Shown in pieces: positions 1-10,255 of a DNA stretch of 47,558 nt. Position 1 is the first letter of the stretch. The number at the start of each line of letters is the position of its first letter. This stretch comes from Deinococcus arcticus (GTDB lineage: Bacteria; Deinococcota; Deinococci; Deinococcales; Deinococcaceae): contig NZ_PYSV01000022.1 of NCBI RefSeq assembly GCF_003028415.1, forward strand, positions 1 to 47,558, in the 5' to 3' direction. The notes under the pieces were generated by a model. It was not told the origin of the DNA. It saw only the letters and a program-made list of their open reading frames with translations, and searched no databases. The position numbers and the translations under genes are program-made.

Positions 1-102
1 GAACTGCTGGGCGACCAGGTGAACGCTTCCACCGGACGCCACAGCACGAACGATGCGTTCCCGCAAGTCCAGCCCATACCCTCGCCCGCCCACCGCTTTC
101 AT
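1..102 (-). CDS. IS630-type transposase, N-terminal fragment (left copy)
   Basis: Partial: 34 codons from the ATG at 102 run off the left edge. The start MKAVGGRGYGLDLRERIVRA matches the first helix-turn-helix of IS630/Tc1-like transposases (pattern Y-x-L-D-L-R-E-R-[IV]-V then G-x-S-x-x-x-V-A-x-x-F). It is identical to the fragment at the right end, in the opposite orientation. The DDE catalytic part lies outside the window. It follows the GNAT gene on the same strand. Family assignment is good; whether this copy is active cannot be seen. Confidence 0.8.
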   Translation of the reverse strand, partial: MKAVGGRGYGLDLRERIVRAVASGGSVHLVAQQF

Positions 103-127
103 ACCTTCATTATGACAAATGCTCTAA
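1..127. repeat. 127-bp inverted terminal repeat, left copy (IS630 end)
   Basis: Bases 1-127 are the exact reverse complement of 47432-47558; the match ends at the next base. The inner boundary (TTAGAGCATTTGTC on the minus strand) marks the end of the insertion sequence; IS630 elements insert at TA. An exact 127-base identity is also what a de Bruijn assembler run at k=127 leaves at each end of a contig bordered by a repeat. Confidence 0.9.
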
Positions 128-726
128 AGGCGCAGACCAAACGTCACCGCGCCCGGCGAGCGGCCCAGTTCCTCGAAGCCCAGGTGCCGGTAAAAGCCCT
201 GGGCCCGCGTGTTGCGTTCGCCCACCCCCAGATGCACGCCGGGCGAGCCAGCCACGCGCAGGGCGTGCAGGAGGGTGGTCATCAGGGCCCGGCCCCGGCC
301 ACCCCCCTGCACGCGGGGCAGCAGATCAATGTGCAGGTGGGCCGGATAGCGCTCCAGCAGGGCTTGCGAGGTGCGGCGGGGGTGGTGCAGCAGCCAGATC
401 AGGCGCTCGTCGGGGGTGCGGGCTTCCGGCGGGGTAAGGGGTTCTGGATAGACCCCCTGCAGGGCCGGCCACCACTCGCGCGCCAGTGTGGCTTCAAAGG
501 CGGCGGTGTCCGGCGCGCCCAGCACGTAGCCGCCCACGCCAGCAGCGTCTTCCAGCACGAAAGCACAGTCCGGAGCAAAACTCAGGTAGGGCCCGGCGTA
601 AATGTGGCCCAGCAGCTGCGGATCGGCGTACAGCCCGGAAGCGTCCTGGCCGCTGTCGCCGGTTTCCAGGCAGATGCGGTACAGCGCGGCGCGGTCAGCT
701 TCGCGGGCAGGGCGCAGGGTTACCAT
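124..726 (-). CDS. GNAT family N-acetyltransferase
   Basis: About 200 aa. Predicted cytoplasmic acetyl-CoA dependent N-acetyltransferase of unknown substrate. The C-terminal half carries the acetyl-CoA binding pattern (VQGGGRGRALMTTLL, the R/Q-x-x-G-x-G/A loop) followed by GVGERNTRAQGFYRHLGFEE, the usual N-x-x-A-x-x-F-Y-x-x-x-G-F end of the fold. I prefer the ATG at 726 (MVTLRPAREAD, a normal GNAT start) over the GTG at 735. The stop codon TAG (124-126) lies across the boundary of the left IS630 copy, so the last base of the stop, and possibly the natural C-terminus, comes from the insertion. Confidence 0.85.
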   Translation of the reverse strand: MVTLRPAREADRAALYRICLETGDSGQDASGLYADPQLLGHIYAGPYLSFAPDCAFVLEDAAGVGGYVLGAPDTAAFEATLAREWWPALQGVYPEPLTPPEARTPDERLIWLLHHPRRTSQALLERYPAHLHIDLLPRVQGGGRGRALMTTLLHALRVAGSPGVHLGVGERNTRAQGFYRHLGFEELGRSPGAVTFGLRL

Positions 727-800
727 GCCCTCCACTCAAGCACATCGGCCAAGCACCCTGCGCCCGACCACCCACCCGGCGGCTTGTTCAAATAAACCAA

Positions 801-821
801 TTGACTTTTCAAAGCTAAGAT
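801..821 (+). promoter_or_regulatory. MFS gene promoter with small inverted repeat
   Basis: An AT-rich island in GC-rich DNA. TTGA-N4-TCAA (801-812) is a perfect inverted repeat directly upstream of the -10 box TAAGAT (816-821), which lies 6 nt before the ATG. The repeat could be an operator for a local repressor, which is inference. Confidence 0.45.
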
Positions 822-827
822 AGAGCC

Positions 828-2021
828 ATGACGGCCCTCTCCCCTGCCCCCGCCGCGCCCAATCGCGCGGCCCCAGACCGCCTGACGCAGGCCACGCTGC
901 TGCTGCTGGCGGCCCTGACAGTGATGTCCGGCGCCACCATTGCCCCGGCGCTGCCCGCCATGCAGGCGCACTTTGCCGATACCCCGAACGCCGCGCTGCT
1001 GACCAAGCTGGCACTGACCATTCTGGGGGTGGTGATTGCCATTTCTGCGCCCCTGAGTGGCGTGCTGGCCGACCGTATCGGTCGGCGCCCGGTGCTGCTG
1101 GGGGCCCTGCTGCTGTACACCCTGGGCGGTGCCAGCGGGCTTGTGGCCCAGAGCCTGGGGCAGGTGCTGCTGGGGCGCGTGGTGCTGGGCCTGGCCGTGG
1201 CCGGCACCATGACGGCGGCGGGCGCGCTGGTCAACGACCTGTTCAGCGGGCCCGGGCGGGGGCGCTTTCTGGGTCAGCAGGCGGCCTTTACCAGCTTTGG
1301 GGGCGCAGTGCTGCTGCCGCTGGGCGGCGTGCTGGCGGCCCTGAACTGGCGCGCGCCGTTTGCGCTGTATCTGGCCGCCGCGCTGCTGCTGCCGCTGGTG
1401 CTGCGCCTGCCGCGTGGCGTTCCCGGGCAGGCGGCAGCAGGCAGCGCCCCCCAGGCCGCGCCGCGCTGGGGCGCCATTGCGGTGGTTTACGCCCTGGCAC
1501 TGGGGTACATGATCGTGTTCTACCTCATGCCCGCGCAGGGGCCCTTTCTGCTGCGCGCCCTGGGCGCTGAACCCGGCCTGACCGGCCTGATGCTGGGCAG
1601 TTCCACCCTGATGGCGGCCGTGACTGCACTGATCTTTTCGCGCTTTGCCGGGCGCTTTGACGCGCGGCGCCTGGCCGGGCTGGGCATGGCCGTGGTGGCG
1701 CTGGGCTGGCTGCTGGTGTTTCGTGCGCCGGGGCTGGGTGTGGTGGAGGCCGGGCTGCTGGTGGCTGGGCTGGGCGGCGGCCTGATTTTCCCCAACCTGT
1801 ACACCTGGCTGGCCGACCTCACGCCCCCTGCGTGGCGCGGCCGGGTCACGGCCGGCATGAGCAGCGCGGTGTTTCTGGGCCAGTTTCTCAGTCCACTGGT
1901 ACTGGTGTCTTCCGCCGGGCACGAGGCGCAGGGCTTTGCGGCGGGGTCGGCCCTGGCTGCCGTGATGGCCGCGGCCCTGCTGGCCCTGAGCCTGCGCCCG
2001 GCTCCACGCGCCCAGGGGTAA
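828..2021 (+). CDS. MFS transporter, drug:H+ antiporter type
   Basis: 397 aa integral membrane protein with about 12 hydrophobic segments in two halves. The loop between TM2 and TM3 has the MFS signature GVLADRIGRRPVLLGALLL (G-x-L-a-D-r-x-G-r-r), and TM4/TM5 carry the glycine/proline pattern of exporters. It probably exports a small molecule or drug across the inner membrane; the substrate cannot be read from sequence. It stands alone, leaderless behind TAAGAT, with an inverted repeat just upstream that suggests local repression. ruvA follows after 73 bp with its own promoter. Confidence 0.85.
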   Translation: MTALSPAPAAPNRAAPDRLTQATLLLLAALTVMSGATIAPALPAMQAHFADTPNAALLTKLALTILGVVIAISAPLSGVLADRIGRRPVLLGALLLYTLGGASGLVAQSLGQVLLGRVVLGLAVAGTMTAAGALVNDLFSGPGRGRFLGQQAAFTSFGGAVLLPLGGVLAALNWRAPFALYLAAALLLPLVLRLPRGVPGQAAAGSAPQAAPRWGAIAVVYALALGYMIVFYLMPAQGPFLLRALGAEPGLTGLMLGSSTLMAAVTALIFSRFAGRFDARRLAGLGMAVVALGWLLVFRAPGLGVVEAGLLVAGLGGGLIFPNLYTWLADLTPPAWRGRVTAGMSSAVFLGQFLSPLVLVSSAGHEAQGFAAGSALAAVMAAALLALSLRPAPRAQG

Positions 2022-2081
2022 AGGCCAGCACCCACCGGGCCACCCCTGCCCACCGCCACCTTTTCTGTTCCGGGCAGAATG

Positions 2082-2087
2082 TACACT
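2082..2087 (+). promoter_or_regulatory. -10 box of ruvA (leaderless)
   Basis: TACACT ends 7 nt before the ATG at 2095; the transcript would start at or next to the start codon. No Shine-Dalgarno sequence lies between. Confidence 0.55.
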
Positions 2088-2094
2088 GAGCGCG

Positions 2095-2691
2095 ATGATT
2101 GCTTATCTGTCCGGCGTGGTCCGGGACATCCGGGAGAACAGCGCGGTGGTGGTGGCGGGCGGCGTGGGCTACGAGGTGCAGTGCCCGGTGAGCACCCTGG
2201 GCAAGCTGACCGTGGGCGAGGTGGCCGAGCTGAACACCCGCTTCGTGGTGCGCGAGGACGCCCAGCTGCTGTTTGGCTTCCACGACGCCGACAGTCTGCG
2301 CCTGTTCGACCTGCTGACCGGCGTGAGCGGCGTGGGGCCCAGGCTGGCCCTGGCGCTGCTCTCGGCCATGCCGGTCAGCGCACTGGCGGCCGGGCTGCTG
2401 GGCGGCGACGTGAAGCTGCTGAGCAGCGTGAGCGGTGTGGGCAAGAAAACCGCCGAGCGGCTGGTGCTGGAACTGCAGAACAAGGTGCCCGACCACCTGG
2501 CCACCCCGGCGGCCGGTGGCGCCAGGGCGGCGCGCGTGGTGAGCACCGCTGGCCGCGACGCCATTGACGCCCTGCTGGCCCTGGGCTTCCGCGAAGCGCA
2601 GGTGCGCGCCGCCGTGGCCGACCTGTTGGCCGCCGAGCCCGAGCTGAACGCCGACGCCCTGATTCGCAAGGGGCTGGGCCGGCTGCGCTAG
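2095..2691 (+). CDS. ruvA: Holliday junction branch migration protein RuvA
   Basis: 198 aa, normal length. RuvA binds four-way DNA junctions as a tetramer and loads the RuvB motor for branch migration. Visible: N-terminal OB-fold (MIAYLSGVVRDI; GGVGYEVQCPVSTL), the paired helix-hairpin-helix motifs GVSGVGPRLALALLS and SVSGVGKKTAERLVLEL, and a C-terminal three-helix domain (DALLALGFREAQVRAAVADL) that contacts RuvB. Leaderless ATG. Its 3' end converges on the IPP isomerase gene with only 6 bp between the stops. ruvB and ruvC are not nearby. No 17-bp damage-response palindrome is visible upstream. Confidence 0.97.
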   Translation: MIAYLSGVVRDIRENSAVVVAGGVGYEVQCPVSTLGKLTVGEVAELNTRFVVREDAQLLFGFHDADSLRLFDLLTGVSGVGPRLALALLSAMPVSALAAGLLGGDVKLLSSVSGVGKKTAERLVLELQNKVPDHLATPAAGGARAARVVSTAGRDAIDALLALGFREAQVRAAVADLLAAEPELNADALIRKGLGRLR

Positions 2692-2697
2692 AGGGCG

Positions 2698-3723
2698 CTA
2701 CGGAGACAGCGCCCGCACCTCGGCCACACTGGCGTACCCGCCCACAAACAGGGCCACCCGCAGTTCGTGAATGAACTGGGTCAGCCACGCTTCCACAGCC
2801 TCGGCGCTGTCCAGGGCAGGTGCCAGCAGCGGCCGGGCCACGGCCACCACCTGCGCGCCCAGGGCCAGGGCCCGCGCGGCGTCCAGCCCCGTGCGAATGC
2901 CGCCCGAGGCAATCAGCGGCATCCCGGGCGCCGCCTGCCGGGCCCCGCGCAGCGCCTGGGCGGTGGGAATACCCAGTTCACACAGGTCGGGGCTTTGCAC
3001 GGCCCCGTGGTGCACAAGCTGTTCCACCCGCGCCCAGCTGGTGCCCCCGGCGCCCGCCACATCCAGCGCGGCAAAGCCCAGCGGCGCGGCGGCGGCCACG
3101 CTGCGGGCGTCCAGGCCGTGGCCCACCTCCTTGAGCACCACCGGAAAGTCCAGCTGCGGCAGCACCTCGGCGAGGCGCGCGCTCAGGCCCGCCCAGCGGG
3201 TATCGCCGCCGGGCTGCAGGGCTTCTTGCAGCGGGTTGACGTGAATGGCCAGGGCGTCGGCCCCCACCTCCTGCACCGCGCGCCGGGCCTCCGCCGGGCC
3301 ATAGCCCAGCAGCAACTGCGCGCCGCCCAGATTCCCGATCAGCAGCACTTCTGGGGCCACGTCGCGCACCAGAAAGGACGCGCGGGCCTCCGGGCGCTCC
3401 AGCATCACCCGCTGCGAGCCCAGCATCAGGCCCACGCCCAGCCGCTGCGCCGCCTGTGCCAGGTGGCGGTTGATGCGCCCGGCCGCCTGGGCACCGCCGG
3501 TCATGGCGCCAATCAGCACCGGAGCGCGCAGCGGGCGGCCCAGAAAGGTGGTGTCCAGCCGCACCTCGTCCAGGTTGCTCTCTGGCAGGGCGCGGTAGGG
3601 CCAGGGCACGTGTTCCAGGCCGGTGGTCTGGCGCTGGTACTGGCTCTCGGGGCGCAGGCAGGCTTCAATGTGGCGCAGCTTGCGCGTCTGGATGGCGCTG
3701 CCCGGCCGTTCGGGAAAGGTCAC
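2698..3723 (-). CDS. fni: type 2 isopentenyl-diphosphate delta-isomerase
   Basis: 341 aa. FMN- and NADPH-dependent interconversion of isopentenyl and dimethylallyl diphosphate, which feeds carotenoid and quinone synthesis in the cytoplasm. Family motifs in order: TRKLRHIEACL (the R-K-x-x-H-[IL] N-terminus), LIGAMTGGA, GNLGGAQL, AIHVNPLQEAL, VVLKEVGHG, DVAGAGGTSWARVE and ASGGIRTGLDAARALALGA (flavin phosphate site). The start is a GTG at 3723, 6 nt behind a TAGGCT -10 box. Converges on ruvA. Confidence 0.96.
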   Translation of the reverse strand: MTFPERPGSAIQTRKLRHIEACLRPESQYQRQTTGLEHVPWPYRALPESNLDEVRLDTTFLGRPLRAPVLIGAMTGGAQAAGRINRHLAQAAQRLGVGLMLGSQRVMLERPEARASFLVRDVAPEVLLIGNLGGAQLLLGYGPAEARRAVQEVGADALAIHVNPLQEALQPGGDTRWAGLSARLAEVLPQLDFPVVLKEVGHGLDARSVAAAAPLGFAALDVAGAGGTSWARVEQLVHHGAVQSPDLCELGIPTAQALRGARQAAPGMPLIASGGIRTGLDAARALALGAQVVAVARPLLAPALDSAEAVEAWLTQFIHELRVALFVGGYASVAEVRALSP

Positions 3724-3729
3724 AGCCCC

Positions 3730-3735
3730 AGCCTA
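3730..3735 (-). promoter_or_regulatory. -10 box of the IPP isomerase gene (leaderless)
   Basis: TAGGCT on the minus strand, 6 nt before the GTG start at 3723. Confidence 0.5.
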
Positions 3736-3806
3736 GCGGGCCCGGTGGGGGCCCCGGGTGTGGCCCCGCCGACAAAGTGACGCGTCCGCCCGCTGCCCCG
3801 CACCCC

Positions 3807-3835
3807 TTGACAGATGGGGCAGTCGGGGCTACTCT
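3807..3835 (+). promoter_or_regulatory. promoter of the initiator tRNA gene
   Basis: TTGACA (3807-3812), 17-bp spacer, TACTCT (3830-3835): close to the vegetative sigma consensus with ideal spacing. Transcription would start near 3842, about 34 nt before the mature tRNA. Confidence 0.8.
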
Positions 3836-3875
3836 TTCTGAGCGCCTGAAACAGGCACACGCAAGACCACAGTAT

Positions 3876-3952
<77 letters not shown>

Positions 3953-3956
3953 CTTC

Positions 3957-3980
3957 GCCCCCACTTCGGTGGGGGTTTTT
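3957..3980 (+). terminator. Rho-independent terminator of tRNA-fMet
   Basis: CCCCCAC-TTCG-GTGGGGG, a 7-bp stem on a UUCG tetraloop, followed by TTTTT, 4 bp after the tRNA. Confidence 0.9.
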
Positions 3981-4045
3981 GCTGTGCCGGCCACGCCAGG
4001 GCCGCGCGGAACCCTGGCAGCGCGGGGCGCGTAAGGAGGCAGCAT

Positions 4046-4552
4046 ATGAGTCTTGCGTTTCTGATCTTCCTGGTCGCCTGGATCATCGGCATGGTGGGCA
4101 CCTTCGTGCCGGTGGTGCCCGCCACGGCCATCATCTTTCTGGGATCGGTGGCCGCCACGCTGGTGGACGGCTTTCAGCCCTGGCCGGACCTGCCCTTCCT
4201 GATCACCTTTCTGGCCATCACCATCCTGATCGGGCTGGTGGACAACGTGGCCTCGGCCTGGGGGGCGCGCAAGTACGGCGGCAGCAAGCAGGCGGTGTGG
4301 GGTGCCCTGATTGGCGGCGTGGTGGGGATTTTGCCCATCATTCCCTTCGGCCTGATCGTGGGGCCGCTGCTGGGCGCCCTGATCGCTGAACTGGTGGTGG
4401 TGAAAAAGCCCCCCGCCGACGCCCTGCGCGCCGCCTGGGGCACCCTGGTGGGCCTGCTGACCGGCCTGGCCGCCAAGCTGGTGCTGCACCTCCTGATCGG
4501 CCTGTACGAACTGTGGCGCCTGTGGGACCCGGCCAAGAGCGTGTTTGGCTAA
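4046..4552 (+). CDS. DUF456 domain membrane protein
   Basis: 168 aa, four or five membrane segments, glycine-rich throughout ([31 protein letters not shown]), the DUF456 pattern. Function unknown in the family; no catalytic residues. Strong Shine-Dalgarno AAGGAGG (4033-4039), 6 nt before the ATG, so unlike most genes here it is a leadered mRNA. It sits 65 bp behind the tRNA terminator with no clear promoter of its own; read-through from the tRNA promoter is possible. Followed by a good terminator. Confidence 0.85.
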   Translation: MSLAFLIFLVAWIIGMVGTFVPVVPATAIIFLGSVAATLVDGFQPWPDLPFLITFLAITILIGLVDNVASAWGARKYGGSKQAVWGALIGGVVGILPIIPFGLIVGPLLGALIAELVVVKKPPADALRAAWGTLVGLLTGLAAKLVLHLLIGLYELWRLWDPAKSVFG

Positions 4553-4571
4553 ACCAATCGCGGTGACCTGT

Positions 4572-4595
4572 AGCCCCCTTCCCCGGGGGCTTTTT
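4572..4595 (+). terminator. Rho-independent terminator after the DUF456 gene
   Basis: AGCCCCC, a 6-nt loop, GGGGGCT, then TTTTT (4591-4595). Confidence 0.88.
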
Positions 4596-4608
4596 CGGTG
4601 GCCCGCGC

Positions 4609-5319
4609 CTAGCGGCTGAGCAGCACCGGGGCCAGGGCAATGAAGCCCACCGCCAGGGCGGGCAGCAGGGGTAGCAGTGCCCCGGCGGCGGCCCGCAACC
4701 GGCGGCCCGTGAGCACGGCAAAGGCGAAGAAAGCCAGCGCACACTGCGCGGCGGTGCCCAGCAGCGTGACGGCCAGCAGCAGCGCAGCCGCCGGGGTCTG
4801 GGCCAGCCCGGCCAGCGCCAGCTGCTGCACCCGGCGGCTGTTCTCGCCGGCCTGGGCCAGCGCCGCCGCGTCCGGGCGCCACGCACTGTCCGGGGTCAGC
4901 AGGGCCAGCACGGTCACCAGCAGGTACAGCGGCGGCAGCAGGGCGAAACTGGCGCCGTACACCTCGGCCGCCCGCCCGGCCCGGCCCGCGCCCAGCCGGC
5001 CCAGGCCCCACATCAGGCCGTATGTGAACAGGGTCAGGAAAGTGCCGCCCAGGACGTTGGTGGCGTGGGTGGCCACGGGCGACACCCCACCGGCCAGCCC
5101 CGCCGCCAGGTTCACGGCGGGCGACACCAGGGCGGCGTAGGCCACGCCGGACAGCGCGGCCGAGAGCCCCGCCACCCCCAGGTACCGCAGGGGCGTGGGC
5201 TCGGTGGCGGCCAGCTGCCGTGCAAAGACACGCGGACCCGTTAGAAAGACGGTGGGCAGGGGGGCCGCCGGAGCGGGGGCAGGGGCAGAAGCGGGGGCGC
5301 GGGCCATAGGCCCCGCCAT
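4609..5319 (-). CDS. YIP1-like five-pass membrane protein
   Basis: 236 aa. A proline/alanine-rich cytoplasmic N-terminus (about 22 residues), then five hydrophobic segments with the length and spacing of the YIP1/Yip1-domain family of bacterial membrane proteins, whose role is unknown. The start may be the ATG at 5319 or the one at 5307. Last gene of a minus-strand operon (CPBP protease, YkvA, this); 1 bp separates it from the YkvA stop. Family call by pattern only. Confidence 0.6.
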   Translation of the reverse strand: MAGPMARAPASAPAPAPAAPLPTVFLTGPRVFARQLAATEPTPLRYLGVAGLSAALSGVAYAALVSPAVNLAAGLAGGVSPVATHATNVLGGTFLTLFTYGLMWGLGRLGAGRAGRAAEVYGASFALLPPLYLLVTVLALLTPDSAWRPDAAALAQAGENSRRVQQLALAGLAQTPAAALLLAVTLLGTAAQCALAFFAFAVLTGRRLRAAAGALLPLLPALAVGFIALAPVLLSR

Positions 5320-5320
5320 G

Positions 5321-5716
5321 CTACTGGGCCGTGCGGCGCCACAGGGTCCAGGCCAGCACCAGCAGGCCCAGGTAGGCGACCACGATCAGCGCCGCGCCCC
5401 AGGTGCTGCGGGCCAGCCGTGCCGGCGCCGCCTCGGCCTGCTGGCGGGCGTCGGCCATCACGGCAGGGGGAATCAGGCGCAGGGCCAGCCACAGCCCGGC
5501 CGGCACCAGCAGCAGGTCGTCCAGTTGCCCCAGCACCGGAATGAAGTCGGGAATCAGGTCAATGGGGCTCAGGGCGTAGGCCAGCACCAGGGCGGCCCAG
5601 GCGCGGGCGTACCAGGGCGTGCGCGGATCACGGGCGGCGAGGCTCAGGGCCAGCAGTTCGGCCTTGAGGCGCCGCGCCAGGGTGCGCAGCCGCGTGAACA
5701 GGGAGGGTCTGGACAC
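5321..5716 (-). CDS. YkvA-like DUF1232 protein
   Basis: 131 aa. The core [20 protein letters not shown] followed by [16 protein letters not shown] is the DUF1232 signature (Y-x-x-S-P-I-D-x-I-P-D-x-x-P-x-x-G-x-x-D-D). A second hydrophobic segment lies at the C-terminus ([18 protein letters not shown]). Function unknown. The GTG at 5716 is the start, 9 nt behind the CPBP stop, indicating one operon. Confidence 0.85.
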   Translation of the reverse strand: MSRPSLFTRLRTLARRLKAELLALSLAARDPRTPWYARAWAALVLAYALSPIDLIPDFIPVLGQLDDLLLVPAGLWLALRLIPPAVMADARQQAEAAPARLARSTWGAALIVVAYLGLLVLAWTLWRRTAQ

Positions 5717-5725
5717 GGGTGCGGC

Positions 5726-6697
5726 CTAGCGCAGCGCCCCGCGCAGATCGGTCAGCCACTGCGTGACGGCCGGCAGGGTGGCCAGGGCCGCCACCACCCC
5801 AAACAGCAGCACCGTGATCAGTGCGGCGCTGAGCCAGGGGCCCGGGGCGCTGCGCGCCTGGGGATCGGGGCGGGGGGTCAGCCACAGGTGCAGCACGGCC
5901 AGCACCACGGTCCCGAACAGCAGCGAGCCCAGCGCCAGCGGGAGTTTCAGAGCCGGGTTTTGCAGCAGGTCGGTGGCCTGGGCGGTATCGGTGGGCAGCC
6001 GCCCCGCCACAAAGGCACCCAGGCCCACCGCCAGGGTGTTGTTCAGTGCGTGGATAATCACGCTGTTCCACAGGCTGCCGGTGTGCTGCGCCACGCGGGC
6101 CAGCACGTAGGCCAGCGGCAGAATGCCGGCCACGCTGGCAGGCGCCCCGTGGGCCAGCGAGAACACCACCGTGCTGGTGAGGGCGGCCACTGTGAAGCCG
6201 GCGGCGCGTTCGTGGCCCCGCATCAGCAGGCCCCGGAAGGCCACCTCCTCGGCAAAGGGAATCAGCAGTCCGGCGGCCAGCAGCAGCACCCACAGGTCGG
6301 CGCCCCGGCTGAGAAACTGCGGCACACTGTTGACCGATTCGGGAAACAGGGTCACCACGGCCAGCACAAAGGCGCGCGAAGCCAGAAATGCCAGCACAAA
6401 AGCCGCCAGTGCCGTGCCCCAGGCCGGGGGCGTGCGCCAGCGGGTGTCGCGCCGCAGCACGTCAATGACCTCGCGGAAAATGGTCAGGGCCACCAGCACC
6501 ACCAGCGCGAAGGCGCCCAGCAGGGCCGTGCCCAGCGGCACCCCGGCGGCCATCAGCAGCGCCGAGACCACGTTCTGCACCACCAGCAGCGTCAGGGCCG
6601 CGCGGTTGCCGTCCACCGCCCGGATGCCCGGGGGCGCCGGGGACAGCGGGGCGACCGGCTCGGGGGTGGGCTGGGGGGTCGGGTGCGGCGCCGTCAT
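5726..6697 (-). CDS. CPBP family intramembrane metalloprotease
   Basis: 323 aa with about eight membrane segments after a 27-residue proline-rich cytoplasmic head. The three motifs of the CPBP (Abi, Rce1-like) family are present in order: [12 protein letters not shown] (E-E-x-x-x-R), FSLAHG (F-x-x-x-H) and HALNNTLA (H-x-x-x-N/D). Known family roles are intramembrane proteolysis, for example in bacteriocin immunity or prenyl protein processing; the substrate here is unknown. Leaderless start 7 nt behind TAGGCT. First gene of the CPBP-YkvA-YIP1 operon. Confidence 0.9.
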   Translation of the reverse strand: MTAPHPTPQPTPEPVAPLSPAPPGIRAVDGNRAALTLLVVQNVVSALLMAAGVPLGTALLGAFALVVLVALTIFREVIDVLRRDTRWRTPPAWGTALAAFVLAFLASRAFVLAVVTLFPESVNSVPQFLSRGADLWVLLLAAGLLIPFAEEVAFRGLLMRGHERAAGFTVAALTSTVVFSLAHGAPASVAGILPLAYVLARVAQHTGSLWNSVIIHALNNTLAVGLGAFVAGRLPTDTAQATDLLQNPALKLPLALGSLLFGTVVLAVLHLWLTPRPDPQARSAPGPWLSAALITVLLFGVVAALATLPAVTQWLTDLRGALR

Positions 6698-6704
6698 GGC
6701 CCAG

Positions 6705-6710
6705 AGCCTA
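6705..6710 (-). promoter_or_regulatory. -10 box of the CPBP operon (leaderless)
   Basis: TAGGCT on the minus strand, 7 nt before the ATG at 6697. Confidence 0.5.
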
Positions 6711-6813
6711 GCGCCTGCCTGCCGGGGGGCGCGCTGATCAGGCGGGCAGCCGCGTGCAGGCCGCGTGCCAGCGCCACAGCGCTGCGTTCGCCGTACACCT
6801 CCTCTGCTCCGTC

Positions 6814-7478
<665 letters not shown>

Positions 7479-7482
<4 letters not shown>

Positions 7483-8503
7483 GGGGTCTCCTCCAGGGGC
7501 ACAAGGGTGAAGTCAGAGCGGGGCGCGTCTACAAACACGTCCAGCGCGGGGGTGGGGCTGGGGGCCTGGGTGCGCGGCCAGGTGAGGGTGTCGCGGTCGG
7601 CAAAGCGCACCCGGGTGCTCAGACGCGGGGGCAGGCGCAGCGTGACCCGCCCGCCCTGCGTGCGGATGTCCAGGGTGCCGCGCGTGAGGGGCGTGGCGCT
7701 GACCGTGACGTGGCCCGTGGCGGTGGTCACAGTGGCGCGGCCCAGAATCACCGGCAGGGTCAGGCGCAGGTCGCCGCTGTCACTGCCCACGCCCAGGGTC
7801 TGGGTGCGCATGCCCGCGAGGTTCAGCCGTAGCCCGCCGCTGGCGGTATTCACGCGCACGGCGTCTGGCGCGCTGCCAGGGGGCGCATTCAGGGTCACGT
7901 CGCCGCTGCGGGTGACCACACTGACCGGGCCGGCAGGGCGGGCCGGCAGCCCCAGCGTCAGGTCGCCGCTGTCGCTGCGCAGGGTCAGGGCGCGCACCCG
8001 CAGCGGGGTTAGCTGCAGGCGCTGATCGCCGCTGGTGGTCACGCTGCCCAGCGTGAGGGGCAGCCCCCGCGCCAGGGCCAGACTGAGGGTGTGCTGCACC
8101 GGTTCCGGGCCGCCCAGCACCACGCCGCGCACGCTGTAGGGCTGCACGTTCAGGGTCACCTGCGCGGTGATCGCGCGGCCCTGGCGGCTGACCTCGGCCT
8201 GCACGGGGTTGCGGGCGCGGTGGCGGGCCGCGCCCTGCACCGCCATGGGGCTGCCGGGCGGCAGCGGCGAGAGCGCCACGTTCACCCGGTCGCCACTGAA
8301 GCTCAGCGCGGCGCTGCTGGCCAGGTCCAGGGGCAGCGGGCCGTCCAGCGGCACCTGCAGCGGCGTGTTCTGCACGCTCATGCCGGGGGTCAGGGTGCGC
8401 TCGGCGCCGTGCCATGCCAGCCCCAGCCCCAGCGCGGCCAGCGCCAGCCCCAGCGCCATGCGGCCCAGTACCGGCAGCAGGGGCCGGGACGGCGGCCACG
8501 TGG

Positions 8504-8507
<4 letters not shown>
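7479..8507 (-). CDS. DUF4097-type beta-strand repeat exoprotein
   Basis: 342 aa. One N-terminal membrane segment (residues 12-31, ALGLALAALGLGLAW) is followed by an all-beta extracytoplasmic region. That region holds at least five imperfect repeats of the type S-G-D-[LV]-x-L-x-[LA]-P (SDSGDLTLGLPA, TRSGDVTLNAPP, NTASGGLRLNLA, SDSGDLRLTLP, TTATGHVTVSA), typical of DUF4097/DUF4098 adhesin-like proteins. It lies between the histidine kinase and response regulator genes with ATGA overlaps on both sides, which suggests that it works with the two-component pair as an external sensing or ligand-binding partner. That role is inferred. Confidence 0.8.
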
Positions 8508-10201
<1,694 letters not shown>

Positions 10202-10208
10202 GCCGCGC

Positions 10209-10214
10209 AGCCTA
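10209..10214 (-). promoter_or_regulatory. -10 box of the kinase operon (leaderless)
   Basis: TAGGCT on the minus strand, 7 nt before the ATG at 10201. Confidence 0.5.
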
Positions 10215-10255
10215 CTGCGCCGCGCTGCGCCGGTGCGTCCCCCGAAAGAGGCAGC

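Noticed and set aside
720..1922. Long reading frames opposite the MFS gene and others (for example 15119-16156 minus, 18342-20360 plus, 22415-24373 minus, 24328-26094 minus, 44949-46757 plus).
   Set aside because: Low-complexity Arg/Gly/Gln/His-rich translations of the opposite strand of well-supported genes; typical GC-rich shadows.
6698..6813. A 40-codon open frame continuing past the response regulator stop to the CPBP start (GTG near 6789, ending ATGA).
   Set aside because: The regulator already has normal length, and the TAGGCT promoter of the CPBP gene lies in this stretch. Open frames are common by chance at this GC content.
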